Shown here one piece after another: positions 1-7,087 of a stretch of DNA of 64,000 nt. Position 1 is the stretch's first letter; each line of letters opens with the position of its first letter. Source of the DNA: Dinghuibacter silviterrae (lineage in GTDB: Bacteria; Bacteroidota; Bacteroidia; Chitinophagales; Chitinophagaceae); NCBI RefSeq assembly GCF_004366355.1, contig NZ_SODV01000001.1:3286001-3350000 (forward strand), written 5' to 3'. Below the pieces are notes generated by a model, which saw nothing but the letters and a program-made list of their open reading frames with translations, was not told the origin of the DNA and ran no database searches. Position numbers and translations under genes: made by a program.

Positions 1-317
1 GGGTAGTTGAGAGACCTGAGCTCACCCAAATGAAGGCGGATAAGAGGGCTGTTATGGCGTTGGCTGCAAGACCTGGCGTTATATTCAGCGGTGCGATAAA
101 GGGGGCGGTCATCTTTCCGGTAAAGGGTGGGCACCACGGCTATGATCCCAATATACCAGAAATGTATACCGGGTTCATCTCAGCCGGCGCAGGTATTGTC
201 AAAGGAAAGGTGATACCTGAAATCCGTGTAGTGGACATAGCCCCTCTTGTTATGAAGCTTCTGGGCGTGTCATTCGATGCACCAGATGGAGTAGTACCCA
301 AGGACATTTTGCGGTAA
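1..317 (+). CDS. C-terminal part of an alkaline-phosphatase-superfamily phosphodiesterase (partial, 5' end outside window)
   Basis: The reading frame is open from the window edge to the TAA at 315-317, so this is the last ~105 codons of a longer gene. It contains GGHHGYDPNIPEM followed by a segment ending in DIAPLVMKLLGV. In type I phosphodiesterase / nucleotide pyrophosphatase proteins the C-terminal HGY-P-PEM segment supplies a metal-binding histidine and is followed by a 'xxDIxPLxxxLLG' helix. The enzyme class hydrolyses phosphodiester or pyrophosphate bonds using two metal ions and is usually exported. The exact substrate cannot be read from this fragment. A terminator follows directly. 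Confidence 0.8.
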   Translation, partial: VVERPELTQMKADKRAVMALAARPGVIFSGAIKGAVIFPVKGGHHGYDPNIPEMYTGFISAGAGIVKGKVIPEIRVVDIAPLVMKLLGVSFDAPDGVVPKDILR

Positions 318-350
318 ATGTGCCAATTTTAATTATATCCATACGATGAC

Positions 351-381
351 GGGGTGCCAGTCTTGGCGCTCCTTTTTTTTT
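351..381 (+). terminator. Rho-independent terminator after the phosphodiesterase gene
   Basis: GGGGTGCCA and TGGCGCTCC form an 8-9 bp stem (two G-T pairs) around GTCT, followed directly by a run of nine T. It closes the upstream gene. It also argues against starting the next gene at the GTG inside this element (354). Confidence 0.75.
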
Positions 382-518
382 CGACATGCCTCTTTCAATG
401 CAATCGTTTTCAGAAAATTTTAAACGTTTTAGCTCTAAAGTTCTTCCCCAACTTTGACATTCCGTCGACAATTCATTGGCTAACAGATGTTACCTTTGGT
501 CATCCAAAGCCTGCCAGT

Positions 519-926
519 ATGAATAGGACCTACGAAACCGAACACGTCTGGTACACCATAACCTCTGAAGGCATCCTAAGGGCCAAGTACCGCCCGGAAG
601 TCCGCTTTGTGGACGAACCTATGGCTAAGAAGATCGTCGCCGATCGCCTGGCCTTTCAGGGATCCAAACGATACCCGTTATTGATCGAGGAATCCGGTGC
701 AGCCGAGTACACCAAGGACGCAAGAATCTTCTTTGCTGGAGATCATGGCGTTGAAGGGCTGACTGGGGTTGCTATCCTTGTACACAATTGGGTGACCTAT
801 GCGACCGCCAGTTTTATTCTTGCCATCCAGAAACCCCGTATTCCCACACGGATCTTCCGACAAGAGCGAGACGCGCTGTTATGGCTACAAAAGCTCAAGT
901 CTAAAAAGCGCCAAACCCAAGCCTAA
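519..926 (+). CDS. STAS/SEC14-like protein of the DUF7793 type
   Basis: This 135-residue protein begins at the ATG at 519 (MNRTYETEHVWYT). The frame is open further upstream to a GTG at 354, but that stretch runs out of a terminator and does not look like protein. The order of features is: an N-terminal beta-hairpin ending in GILRAKYRP, a helix (FVDEPMAKKIVADR), a strand with PLLIEE, then DHGVEGLTGVAILVHNW and a basic C-terminal helix. This fits the Bacteroidota STAS/SEC14-like family (DUF7793), small cytoplasmic proteins of unsettled function that resemble anti-anti-sigma folds. No partner kinase is adjacent. The family assignment is from memory of the pattern; the coding call is strong. Confidence 0.7.
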   Translation: MNRTYETEHVWYTITSEGILRAKYRPEVRFVDEPMAKKIVADRLAFQGSKRYPLLIEESGAAEYTKDARIFFAGDHGVEGLTGVAILVHNWVTYATASFILAIQKPRIPTRIFRQERDALLWLQKLKSKKRQTQA

Positions 927-944
927 ATGGAAAAGGACTATCCC

Positions 945-963
945 CTGAAATACGGAGGCCTCC
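945..963 (+). promoter_or_regulatory. Palindromic upstream element, copy 1
   Basis: CTGAAATACGGAGGCC is followed by TCC, giving the perfect 10-bp palindrome GGAGGCCTCC at 954-963. A near-identical element lies at 1440-1462. Both sit about 125 bp upstream of the start codons of two paralogous small genes. Confidence 0.5.
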
Positions 964-1058
964 CTATTCCTACGTTGAATTTAAGACGTAATTATTGATC
1001 GTTTCCACAGAAAGACGTTCGATTAGATACAGCTTTATTTTATGCACTAGTATTTTAG

Positions 1059-1071
1059 TGTCATAAAATAA
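1059..1071 (+). promoter_or_regulatory. Shared TGTCATAAAATAA leader element, copy 1
   Basis: TGTCATAAAATAA lies 6 nt before the ATG at 1078, preceded by TATTTTAG, which resembles the TAnnTTTG -7 box. The same 13 bases occur at 1556-1568 before the paralogue. The A-rich end may serve in ribosome binding. Confidence 0.5.
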
Positions 1072-1077
1072 TTCGGT

Positions 1078-1302
1078 ATGGAAAACACAGTAAATCACAA
1101 AGACCTGGTAAATGCTTGGGATGAATTGCTCGAAGAAGACCGCTCCCGGCAAAAATTATGGATGGATGCGGTGCTAAACGAGCTGGACGCTGTCATCGAT
1201 TCGGCGCAAAAGTGGGAATACACGCCTACTGAATTGACCAGGGTCCTTCACCAAAGGATTGACTCTTTAAAAAGGACAGCTCCGAAGTTAAAGTGGTTTT
1301 AA
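1078..1302 (+). CDS. Small helical protein, soluble member of a paralogous pair
   Basis: This 74-residue protein is predicted to be all-helical and acidic in its first half. It has no signal peptide or membrane segment. Its core, from WMDAVLNELDAV to TPTELTRVLHQRIDSLK, aligns well with the C-terminal half of the membrane-anchored protein encoded at 1574-1849: tryptophan-methionine-aspartate, then a helix with AQK, an aromatic residue plus P-x-E, and a closing L-x-Q-x-x-x-x-L-K helix. No family is recognised. The two genes also share upstream elements, so they look like a recent duplication in which one copy gained or lost a membrane anchor. A hairpin terminator follows at 1323-1371. Confidence 0.65.
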   Translation: MENTVNHKDLVNAWDELLEEDRSRQKLWMDAVLNELDAVIDSAQKWEYTPTELTRVLHQRIDSLKRTAPKLKWF

Positions 1303-1322
1303 CCCTTGTTCATTAAGTAGCC

Positions 1323-1371
1323 AACCAGCCCCGGGTATTCATATTGGATGCCGTACGCGGGCTGGTTTTCC
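1323..1371 (+). terminator. Hairpin terminator after the 74-residue gene
   Basis: AACCAGCCC (1323-1331) pairs with GGGCTGGTT (1359-1367), a perfect 9-bp stem around a 27-nt loop, followed by a T-rich run. Confidence 0.55.
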
Positions 1372-1439
1372 ATTTTATTGCGTTCAAAAACTAGGACCCT
1401 GAGTTGATAGACTGCGCCTATTAACACCTGGCCCCCTCC

Positions 1440-1462
1440 CTGAAAATACGGAGGCCCTCCGT
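1440..1462 (+). promoter_or_regulatory. Palindromic upstream element, copy 2
   Basis: CTGAAAATACGGAGGCC is followed by CTCCGT, making the palindrome ACGGAGG-C-CCTCCGT at 1448-1462. It differs from copy 1 by one extra A and one extra C. Confidence 0.5.
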
Positions 1463-1555
1463 AGGCTAAAAAATTCTTTACCGTAGTCCACGGGAGTTTA
1501 CGCTACTTTTTTGTCATCGCTTCATTCATCTGATTTTCCTTCGCCGTTACTTTGT

Positions 1556-1568
1556 TGTCATAAAATAA
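1556..1568 (+). promoter_or_regulatory. Shared TGTCATAAAATAA leader element, copy 2
   Basis: Identical to 1059-1071 and placed 5 nt before the ATG at 1574. It is preceded by TTACTTTG, close to the Bacteroidota -7 consensus. Confidence 0.5.
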
Positions 1569-1573
1569 CCTTT

Positions 1574-1849
1574 ATGACAATTCACCTTTCATGGTCCGAC
1601 TATCTGGTGGCAATGGCAGCACTAATGGGTGTTTATTACTTAGTCGTCTTACGGATGCTCATCCGCACGAATAGCGCGCCGGCGGTCGACCAGGGACAGG
1701 CGCCTCCGCCTCCCGCCCGTGAGGTTTGGATGGACCAGACCCTCCAAGCCCTGGAAGAGACGGTCCTCCATGCCCAGAAAAAGCGGTACCATCCGGACGA
1801 GGTCTTGCTGGCCCTCCGTCAAAAGATGGAAGAATTGAAAGCGGGGTAG
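1574..1849 (+). CDS. Small membrane-anchored helical protein, paralogue of the 74-residue protein
   Basis: The ATG at 1574 gives a 91-residue protein (MTIHLSWSDYLVAMAALMG). A single membrane helix spans about residues 9-27, followed by a proline-rich linker (QGQAPPPPAR). The cytosolic helical domain starting at REVWMDQTLQALEETV matches the soluble protein encoded at 1078-1302 in spacing of W-M-D, A-Q-K, Y-x-P-x-E and the final Q-K-helix. The ATG is chosen over the upstream in-frame TTG at 1511 because it follows the shared leader element and gives a clean N-terminal anchor. Function is unknown. One possibility is a membrane-tethered and a soluble form of the same binding module. Confidence 0.65.
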   Translation: MTIHLSWSDYLVAMAALMGVYYLVVLRMLIRTNSAPAVDQGQAPPPPAREVWMDQTLQALEETVLHAQKKRYHPDEVLLALRQKMEELKAG

Positions 1850-1999
1850 CTGTTTGAAGAGCGTTAAAGTAAGGATGCCAACCTAAAATTATGAATTTGA
1901 TCTGGTAAATTTTGATTTCCGGAGTATTCAAAAAAATACCACCCCTTTTTTTATGGAAAATTTGAGAGGTGCGACTCTTTATTAGAAAACAAATTTACT

Positions 2000-2314
2000 A
2001 TGGAACAAAATTTAAATCCAAACGAACGCGGCAAGCGCTGCGATTTCGTGATCCCCGACGAGTTCAAAATCGTCAAGGAAGTCTTAGGTATGATTACCGC
2101 TTGCACAACATTCGGTTATAAACCCAAAGAGTCTTCTTTGAGAGAGCGACCTGAAGGAAGTGAAGCTACGGAGCGGATTTACCTCGCGTTTACCTGGGGC
2201 TCCCCTAATTCTCTGAGCCATGAAGAACCAATAAGGATTGCTCTGGATGTGCCAGAGGGGATTTGGAGGGGTGGTAAAATGCTTATGATCACTATGAACC
2301 ACATGGTACCCTAA
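2000..2314 (+). CDS. Hypothetical protein, 104 residues
   Basis: The ATG at 2000 follows an A-rich leader and a strong hairpin follows the stop codon, so the frame is likely real. The product has no signal peptide or membrane segment. It has a charged start (MEQNLNPNERGKRCDF), a helical part near VKEVLGMI, and a beta-rich C-terminal half (RIYLAFTWG, RIALDVPEG, GKMLMITMN). No family is recognised. It sits between the small paralogue pair and the tra genes but is separated from the latter by a terminator and a promoter, so it is probably not part of the transfer operon. Confidence 0.55.
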   Translation: MEQNLNPNERGKRCDFVIPDEFKIVKEVLGMITACTTFGYKPKESSLRERPEGSEATERIYLAFTWGSPNSLSHEEPIRIALDVPEGIWRGGKMLMITMNHMVP

Positions 2315-2321
2315 GTCTCCT

Positions 2322-2362
2322 GCGACAGCGGTAGGGGCAAGATGTCCCCCGCTGTCGCTCCT
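2322..2362 (+). terminator. Strong hairpin terminator before the tra operon
   Basis: GCGACAGCGG (2322-2331) pairs perfectly with CCGCTGTCGC (2349-2358), and GGGG/CCCC inside extends the stem. A pyrimidine tract (TCCTTTCT) follows. Confidence 0.65.
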
Positions 2363-2400
2363 TTCTATCTCCTGGAGGCCATCTTTTCTGAACCTAGGCA

Positions 2401-2408
2401 TAGTTTTG
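2401..2408 (+). promoter_or_regulatory. Candidate -7 box for the tra operon
   Basis: TAGTTTTG matches the Bacteroidota TAnnTTTG -7 consensus exactly and is the first such site after the terminator. It would leave a leader of roughly 115 nt before traE. Confidence 0.4.
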
Positions 2409-2530
2409 TGCCGCTCACTCATACGGTTTTAGTCATGACTGGAGGGTATCGAGCAAGAGGTTTGATCCAAAAAAAGATGGCCCCCAGGGATAGGGAGGGC
2501 AGCTTCACGAAGATCTAAATTCCTCATTAT

Positions 2531-2842
2531 ATGTCCAAGCGAATTGTTCGCCCAGCCGCCACGGCATTGCTCGTGGCCCTGGCAGAGGCTTCTCATGCCC
2601 AAACTCCCGATGGCAACGCCGGTATCACCCAGGCCACCTCCATGATCACGGGCTATTTTTCTGCCGCCTGCACCCTGATGTATGCAGTAGGGGCGGTCCT
2701 GGGCCTGATTGGCGCCGTCCGGGTGTACATTAAGTGGAACCATGGAGACCACGACACCAGCAAAGTAGCCGCCGCCTGGTTCGGTAGCTGCATCTTCCTG
2801 GTAGTGGTGGCCACCGTGATCAAATCCTTCTTTGGTTTATAA
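2531..2842 (+). CDS. traE: TraE-type conjugal transfer protein (DUF4134)
   Basis: This 103-residue protein has a cleavable-looking signal peptide ending in ASHAQ and two membrane helices, about residues 38-62 and 80-100. Between them lies GAVRVYIKWNHGDHDTSKVAAAWFG. This arrangement, with the VYxKWxxGD..KxxxxWFG signature, is typical of TraE/DUF4134 of Bacteroidota conjugative transposons and resembles the small VirB2/VirB3-type inner-membrane subunits of type IV secretion systems. It is the first gene of the transfer cluster and is followed 17 bp later by the TraF-TraG fusion gene, as in CTnDOT-like elements where traE precedes traF and traG. Confidence 0.9.
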   Translation: MSKRIVRPAATALLVALAEASHAQTPDGNAGITQATSMITGYFSAACTLMYAVGAVLGLIGAVRVYIKWNHGDHDTSKVAAAWFGSCIFLVVVATVIKSFFGL

Positions 2843-2859
2843 CCCTTCAATGTGAACCT

Positions 2860-5800
2860 ATGTCCTACACCCTTCACCGGGGCGTAAACCGCCCCATCGA
2901 ATTCCTGGGGCTCCAGGCCCAGTATATCAACTACCTGGGTCTTGTCAGCCTGGGAATGCTGCTGACCTTTGCCGGCCTGTATCTCCTGGGGGTTCCTCTT
3001 CCGATCGCCGTCATAGCGGTACTGGGTAGCACCGCGGTGATCACCGGGTACCTGCTCCGCCTCAGTCACAGGTATGGTGTGTATGGCTTGATGAAAGCGG
3101 TGGCATCCCGGAAGGTACCGGCCGCGCTTACCCCTCGTGAGCTGGACGAGCGCCTGCCTATCTGGGGCGTGGAGAACGGCTGTTTGCTCTCCCGTACAGG
3201 CGACCTAACGGTTGTGTTAACACTCAATCTCCCAGAGATCTTTAGTCTTTCTCAGGCAGAATATGAGCGGCTTCACGAGGCCTGGGTAAAAGTCTTGCAT
3301 GCCTTGCCCCCAAACACAGTGCTCCATAAGCAGGATTGGTTTGTCAAAAGAGACTTTGCACCCCGGGAGGAGGGGCGCAACAAGAGCGAGATGGACACCG
3401 CTGCCGACCGGCACTTTCTGGGTCGCCCCAGTCTCGAACACGATGCTTACCTCTGTATCACTCAGTTGGCAGAAGGGCGGAGGCTGTCGACCTCCGCCAC
3501 CTCCAACCTGTTGCGTCCTTCCATCGTCCCGTCTTCGCTAATGGACCCCCGTCGGCTTCAGGCCTTTTTGGACGCGGTGCTACAAGTAGAACGTATTCTT
3601 GTGGAGACAGGGCTGATCGGGACGGAGCGGCTTGGAGAGCCCGGCCTCCTTCGCCTGGTGGAGCGCTATTGCTTCCTACAGGAAGGCAGGCTTCAACGGG
3701 ACATCACCTTCAAGGAGTCGTTGCGGATAGGCGGCCAACATGCCCAACTGTATACCCTGTCAGACCCCGCAGGCCTTCCCCAGTCGTGTTCCCCCTGGGT
3801 ACCTTATACTCCCTATGCCACCGAGCGGACGGTCTGCCCCCTTGGGTTTGCATCCCCCCTTGCTCAACACCTGGACTGCAACCACATTTACAATCAGTGC
3901 ATCCTCGTGGGGGACGGCCGGAAGACCATCCGTGACCTGGAGCGCCGCCTGAAGCGTCTGCAATCCCTATCGACCTATTCCAGGGGTAATGCCGTCGCCC
4001 GGGACGCAGTGGATACGTTTCTCCAGGAAGCGGCAAAAGAACAGCGTCTGCCGGTAAAGGCCCATTATAACCTCTTGGTGTATGCGGATAGCCACGAGGA
4101 TGTGAGGCAAGTCCGGAGCCTGGCAGGGGCTGCTTTGTCCCGGATGAATGTCGTCCTCAAAGAGGAGACTTTGGGCGCGCCTCAGCTCTTTTGGGCCTGT
4201 ATCCCCGGTAATGCGGGAGACCTACCCGTCAATGAGACCTTTGACACCTTTGCGGAACAGGCAGTGTGTTTCCTGAACCAGGAGACCCGCTACCGGTCTT
4301 CACGGGCCCCAATGGGTATTCGCTTGGGTGACCGCCTGACGGGGACGCCCGTCCACGTCAATCTCTCGGACGAGCTTCTGGCGCGGGGCATCTGCGGCAA
4401 CCTCAACAAGATCGTCTTCGGCCCCTCCGGGAGCGGGAAGTCGAACTTTACCGCACACATGGTCCGGTCTTACTACGACCAAGGCGCTCACGTCCTGGTG
4501 CTGGACATAGGTCATTCCTATGAGGGACTTTGCCGGTTGCTAGGGGGCTACTATTTCACTTACGACGGCAGCCACTCCCTGGAGTTCAATCCCTTTTTCA
4601 TCGAGGGGGGAGGGGCACCCGATGACGACAAGCGGGAGGCCATTCGAGCTCTTCTCCTGGTCCTGTCGGGCAAGGATCAGGCAACAGTTCGGCGGACGGA
4701 AGAAGTGGCCTTAATGGAAGCAATAACAACTTTCTACGCCTATCTCGCTTTACACCCGGACGTCTTTCCCTGTTTCGACGCCTTCTATACCTTTCTGCGG
4801 GAGGACTTTGCCCTCCGGCTCCGGGAGCAAAAGGTGCGTGAGCAGGATGTCGACCTGGATGGTTTCCTCTATGTCCTAAGACCCTACTACGCTGGAGGTG
4901 AATTTGATACCCTCCTCAACGGCCGCGGAAACTTGGACCTGCTGGGCGAGCGGTGTATCGTCTTCGAGTTGGACGCCATCAAGGATAGCATTCTCTTTCC
5001 GGTGGTGACCCTCATCATCATGGAAGTCATCCTGGCCAAGATCCGCCGTCTCCCTGGGAAGGTCAAGAAGCTTATCGTGATCGAGGAGGCCTGGAAGGCC
5101 CTGGCCAAGGAGGGTATGTCAGAATATATAAAGGGCCTGTTCAAAACGATCCGCAAGTCCAATGGGGAGGCAGTGGTGGTGACCCAAGAGGTGGAGGACA
5201 TCATCTCCTCGAACGTGGTAAAGGACGCTATCCTCAATAACGCCGACATCCGAATTCTCCTGGACCAGGGGAAGTACCTCCAGAAGTTCGAGCCGATCAA
5301 ACGCCTGCTGGGGCTGACAGATAAAGAGGAGGCGATGGTCCTGTCCCTGAATAAGGCGAACGAGCCTGGACGGCGATACAAGGAGGTCTTCCTTAGCCTG
5401 GCCGGCCGGATCTCGCAGGTCTACCGCGTGGAGCTGTCGCCCGAGGAGTACTGGACCTACACCACCCAGGCGGCAGAGAAGGCCAAGGTCAAAGAGGCTG
5501 TGCGTCTTCATGGCTCCATGCGTCATGCCATCCGGGCGCTGGCTGGCACCCTGCTGCTCTGCCTGGTCCTTGGCCGGGCTGATGCCCAGATCCCAGGGAT
5601 CGGCATCGTCGGCTCCATCCTGAAAAAGATCATCAACGCGATGGACATCAAGGTACAACAGCTTCAATTGGAGACCCTGGACCTCCAGGATGCCCAGAAA
5701 GCGACGGAGAACGACCTCTCCCACAGTGAGCTTTCGGACATTATGAACTGGGTGCAACAGGAACGCGACCTCTACAGCGAGTATTACAACGAGCTCTGGC

Positions 5801-6192
5801 AGGTCAAGGAAGTCCTGTCTACTTATGATCGCGTCCGGGATATCCTTCGTCGTGAGCAACAGGCGGCCCAGGCTTGCCGTCAGGCGATGGTGCTCTTCCG
5901 GCGGGACGACCATTTCAGCCAGGGGGAGATCCAGCGCATGACCGAAACATACAATGCTCTCCTGGAGGAGAGTACCCGCAACTTGGATGAACTCACCCTC
6001 CTTGTTACGGGTAACACCACTCAGATGAGCGACGGCCGACGCTTGACCCTCATTGACGAGGCCGCCTGGCAGTCAGAGACAGATTATAACCAGGTACAAT
6101 CTTTCACACAAACCCAGGTAGCGCTTAGCCTTCGGCGCGCCAGGGATCAACAAGACTTGGAGGCTATCGAGCAGCTATACGGTCTACCTTAA
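2860..6192 (+). CDS. traG: TraF-TraG-TraI fusion: membrane subunit plus VirB4-type ATPase plus TraI-like domain
   Basis: A single 1,110-codon frame holds what are normally three proteins. Residues 1-~85 are TraF/DUF4133: a membrane-anchored segment beginning MSYTLHRGVNRPIEF with two hydrophobic helices. Residues ~95-885 are the TraG ATPase of the VirB4 family, which powers channel assembly and pilus biogenesis at the inner membrane. Its Walker A motif GPSGSGKSNF is near residue 521, the Walker B region LIVIEEAWKAL near 740, and TQEVEDII follows. The expected TraG end (YTTQAAEK...AIRALA) runs without a stop into a hydrophobic stretch and ADAQ, which looks like a signal peptide. The helical TraI-like part then follows to residue 1110, with NTTQMSDGRRL and a final QLYGL. 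An ATG at 5518 could start a separate exported TraI protein. No stop codon separates the parts in the given sequence. Confidence 0.88.
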   Translation: MSYTLHRGVNRPIEFLGLQAQYINYLGLVSLGMLLTFAGLYLLGVPLPIAVIAVLGSTAVITGYLLRLSHRYGVYGLMKAVASRKVPAALTPRELDERLPIWGVENGCLLSRTGDLTVVLTLNLPEIFSLSQAEYERLHEAWVKVLHALPPNTVLHKQDWFVKRDFAPREEGRNKSEMDTAADRHFLGRPSLEHDAYLCITQLAEGRRLSTSATSNLLRPSIVPSSLMDPRRLQAFLDAVLQVERILVETGLIGTERLGEPGLLRLVERYCFLQEGRLQRDITFKESLRIGGQHAQLYTLSDPAGLPQSCSPWVPYTPYATERTVCPLGFASPLAQHLDCNHIYNQCILVGDGRKTIRDLERRLKRLQSLSTYSRGNAVARDAVDTFLQEAAKEQRLPVKAHYNLLVYADSHEDVRQVRSLAGAALSRMNVVLKEETLGAPQLFWACIPGNAGDLPVNETFDTFAEQAVCFLNQETRYRSSRAPMGIRLGDRLTGTPVHVNLSDELLARGICGNLNKIVFGPSGSGKSNFTAHMVRSYYDQGAHVLVLDIGHSYEGLCRLLGGYYFTYDGSHSLEFNPFFIEGGGAPDDDKREAIRALLLVLSGKDQATVRRTEEVALMEAITTFYAYLALHPDVFPCFDAFYTFLREDFALRLREQKVREQDVDLDGFLYVLRPYYAGGEFDTLLNGRGNLDLLGERCIVFELDAIKDSILFPVVTLIIMEVILAKIRRLPGKVKKLIVIEEAWKALAKEGMSEYIKGLFKTIRKSNGEAVVVTQEVEDIISSNVVKDAILNNADIRILLDQGKYLQKFEPIKRLLGLTDKEEAMVLSLNKANEPGRRYKEVFLSLAGRISQVYRVELSPEEYWTYTTQAAEKAKVKEAVRLHGSMRHAIRALAGTLLLCLVLGRADAQIPGIGIVGSILKKIINAMDIKVQQLQLETLDLQDAQKATENDLSHSELSDIMNWVQQERDLYSEYYNELWQVKEVLSTYDRVRDILRREQQAAQACRQAMVLFRRDDHFSQGEIQRMTETYNALLEESTRNLDELTLLVTGNTTQMSDGRRLTLIDEAAWQSETDYNQVQSFTQTQVALSLRRARDQQDLEAIEQLYGLP

Positions 6193-6204
6193 AACCTATT
6201 CTAT

Positions 6205-6510
6205 ATGACACGATTTATCCTGATCGCCTGTATCTGCATACAGGCCCGGGCTTCATCTGCCCAATTCTTCGGCCAACAGGCCACCCAACAGAAGCTCCTC
6301 CTCGAGCAGGTGGTGGCCCTGGCGCAGTATGCCCGGGAGGCCCGTCAGGGGTACCAGGCCGTGCAGCAAGGACTTGCCGCCATCGAGGCCATCACGAACG
6401 GGGAGCTCACGCTACACACCATTTTCTTTGCCGGCCTGGCTGGTATCAATCCACAACTCTTTTTGTATGTACAAATGCATTTTACTATTGGCCCTCGGTT
6501 TCTACGCTGA
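6205..6510 (+). CDS. Short exported conjugation protein, N-terminal-only relative of the next gene
   Basis: This 101-residue protein has a signal peptide (MTRFILIACICIQARASSAQ) and then a helical region: QQKLLLEQVVALAQYAREA, GYQAVQQGL, NGELTLHTIFFAGLAGINP. That pattern matches the first third of the product of the next gene (QLTLDIAKLSQLK, GYEDVKGIAKGNFDLHKAFLSGL). It therefore looks like a short paralogue, and short proteins of this kind are known to me from other Bacteroidota tra operons. Its 3' end overlaps the start of the next gene by 44 bp in another frame, implying translational coupling. Role unknown; probably a periplasmic component tied to the transfer channel. Confidence 0.6.
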   Translation: MTRFILIACICIQARASSAQFFGQQATQQKLLLEQVVALAQYAREARQGYQAVQQGLAAIEAITNGELTLHTIFFAGLAGINPQLFLYVQMHFTIGPRFLR

Positions 6511-7087
6511 AACTGCCCCCGCCCAGTCTTTCGAAATGCAACAGCTCACCCTGGATATAGCGAAGCTGTCGCAATTGAAGACCATTCTGAAGGATATGTA
6601 CACCTATTATTTTATCCTTTACAATGGATATGAAGATGTCAAGGGGATTGCCAAGGGAAATTTCGATCTCCACAAGGCCTTTCTGTCCGGCCTCCTGGCC
6701 GTGTCCGACGCGGTCTCAGGTGATCCAAAGGTCCAGGCCATCCTTTCCGATGAAGCCACGCTCTTGCATCTGTACGGGAGTCTCCTAGGCAAATGGCAGA
6801 CGGATCCGCACCTCACCCCTTCGGAGGTGAACCGCTTGACCACACTCGCCGGCGACGTCCTCGACGCTTGTACGGAGGACCTGGACGAGCTGACGATGGT
6901 GTTGACAGACAATACGCTTCGTATGAGTGATGATGAACGGCTGACGGCCGTCAACCATATTCAGCGTGACTTGCATGAACGGCTGACTTATTTACGTAAC
7001 CTCGATGTGACTGTGGCGAACCTCTCTTCAGAACGGGAGAGCAGGGCCGCTAATGCGCAGATTCTCCAAAAACTTTATGGCCAATGA
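6467..7087 (+). CDS. Exported tra-operon protein of the TerB-like/TraI-associated family
   Basis: The ATG at 6467 gives 206 residues with a signal peptide (MYKCILLLALGFYAETAPAQ). The in-frame codons upstream of it belong to the overlapping gene. The mature part is helical and includes LHKAFLSGLLAVS, a central HLTPSEVNRLTTLA and DELTMVLTDNTLRMSDDERL. The last motif parallels DELTLLVTGNTTQMSDGRRL in the TraI-like domain of the fusion protein, so the two are distantly related. Both end in (K/Q)LYG. It lies between the traG fusion and traJ and overlaps traJ by 4 bp (ATGA). It probably acts in the periplasm with the mating channel; the biochemical role is unknown. Confidence 0.72.
   Translation: MYKCILLLALGFYAETAPAQSFEMQQLTLDIAKLSQLKTILKDMYTYYFILYNGYEDVKGIAKGNFDLHKAFLSGLLAVSDAVSGDPKVQAILSDEATLLHLYGSLLGKWQTDPHLTPSEVNRLTTLAGDVLDACTEDLDELTMVLTDNTLRMSDDERLTAVNHIQRDLHERLTYLRNLDVTVANLSSERESRAANAQILQKLYGQ

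Noticed and set aside
354-518. GTG start 165 bp upstream of the STAS/SEC14-like gene
   Set aside because: It begins inside a terminator hairpin and the added residues do not resemble the family.
5119-5913. 264-codon minus-strand frame inside the TraG fusion gene
   Set aside because: Antisense to conserved ATPase and TraI-like coding sequence.
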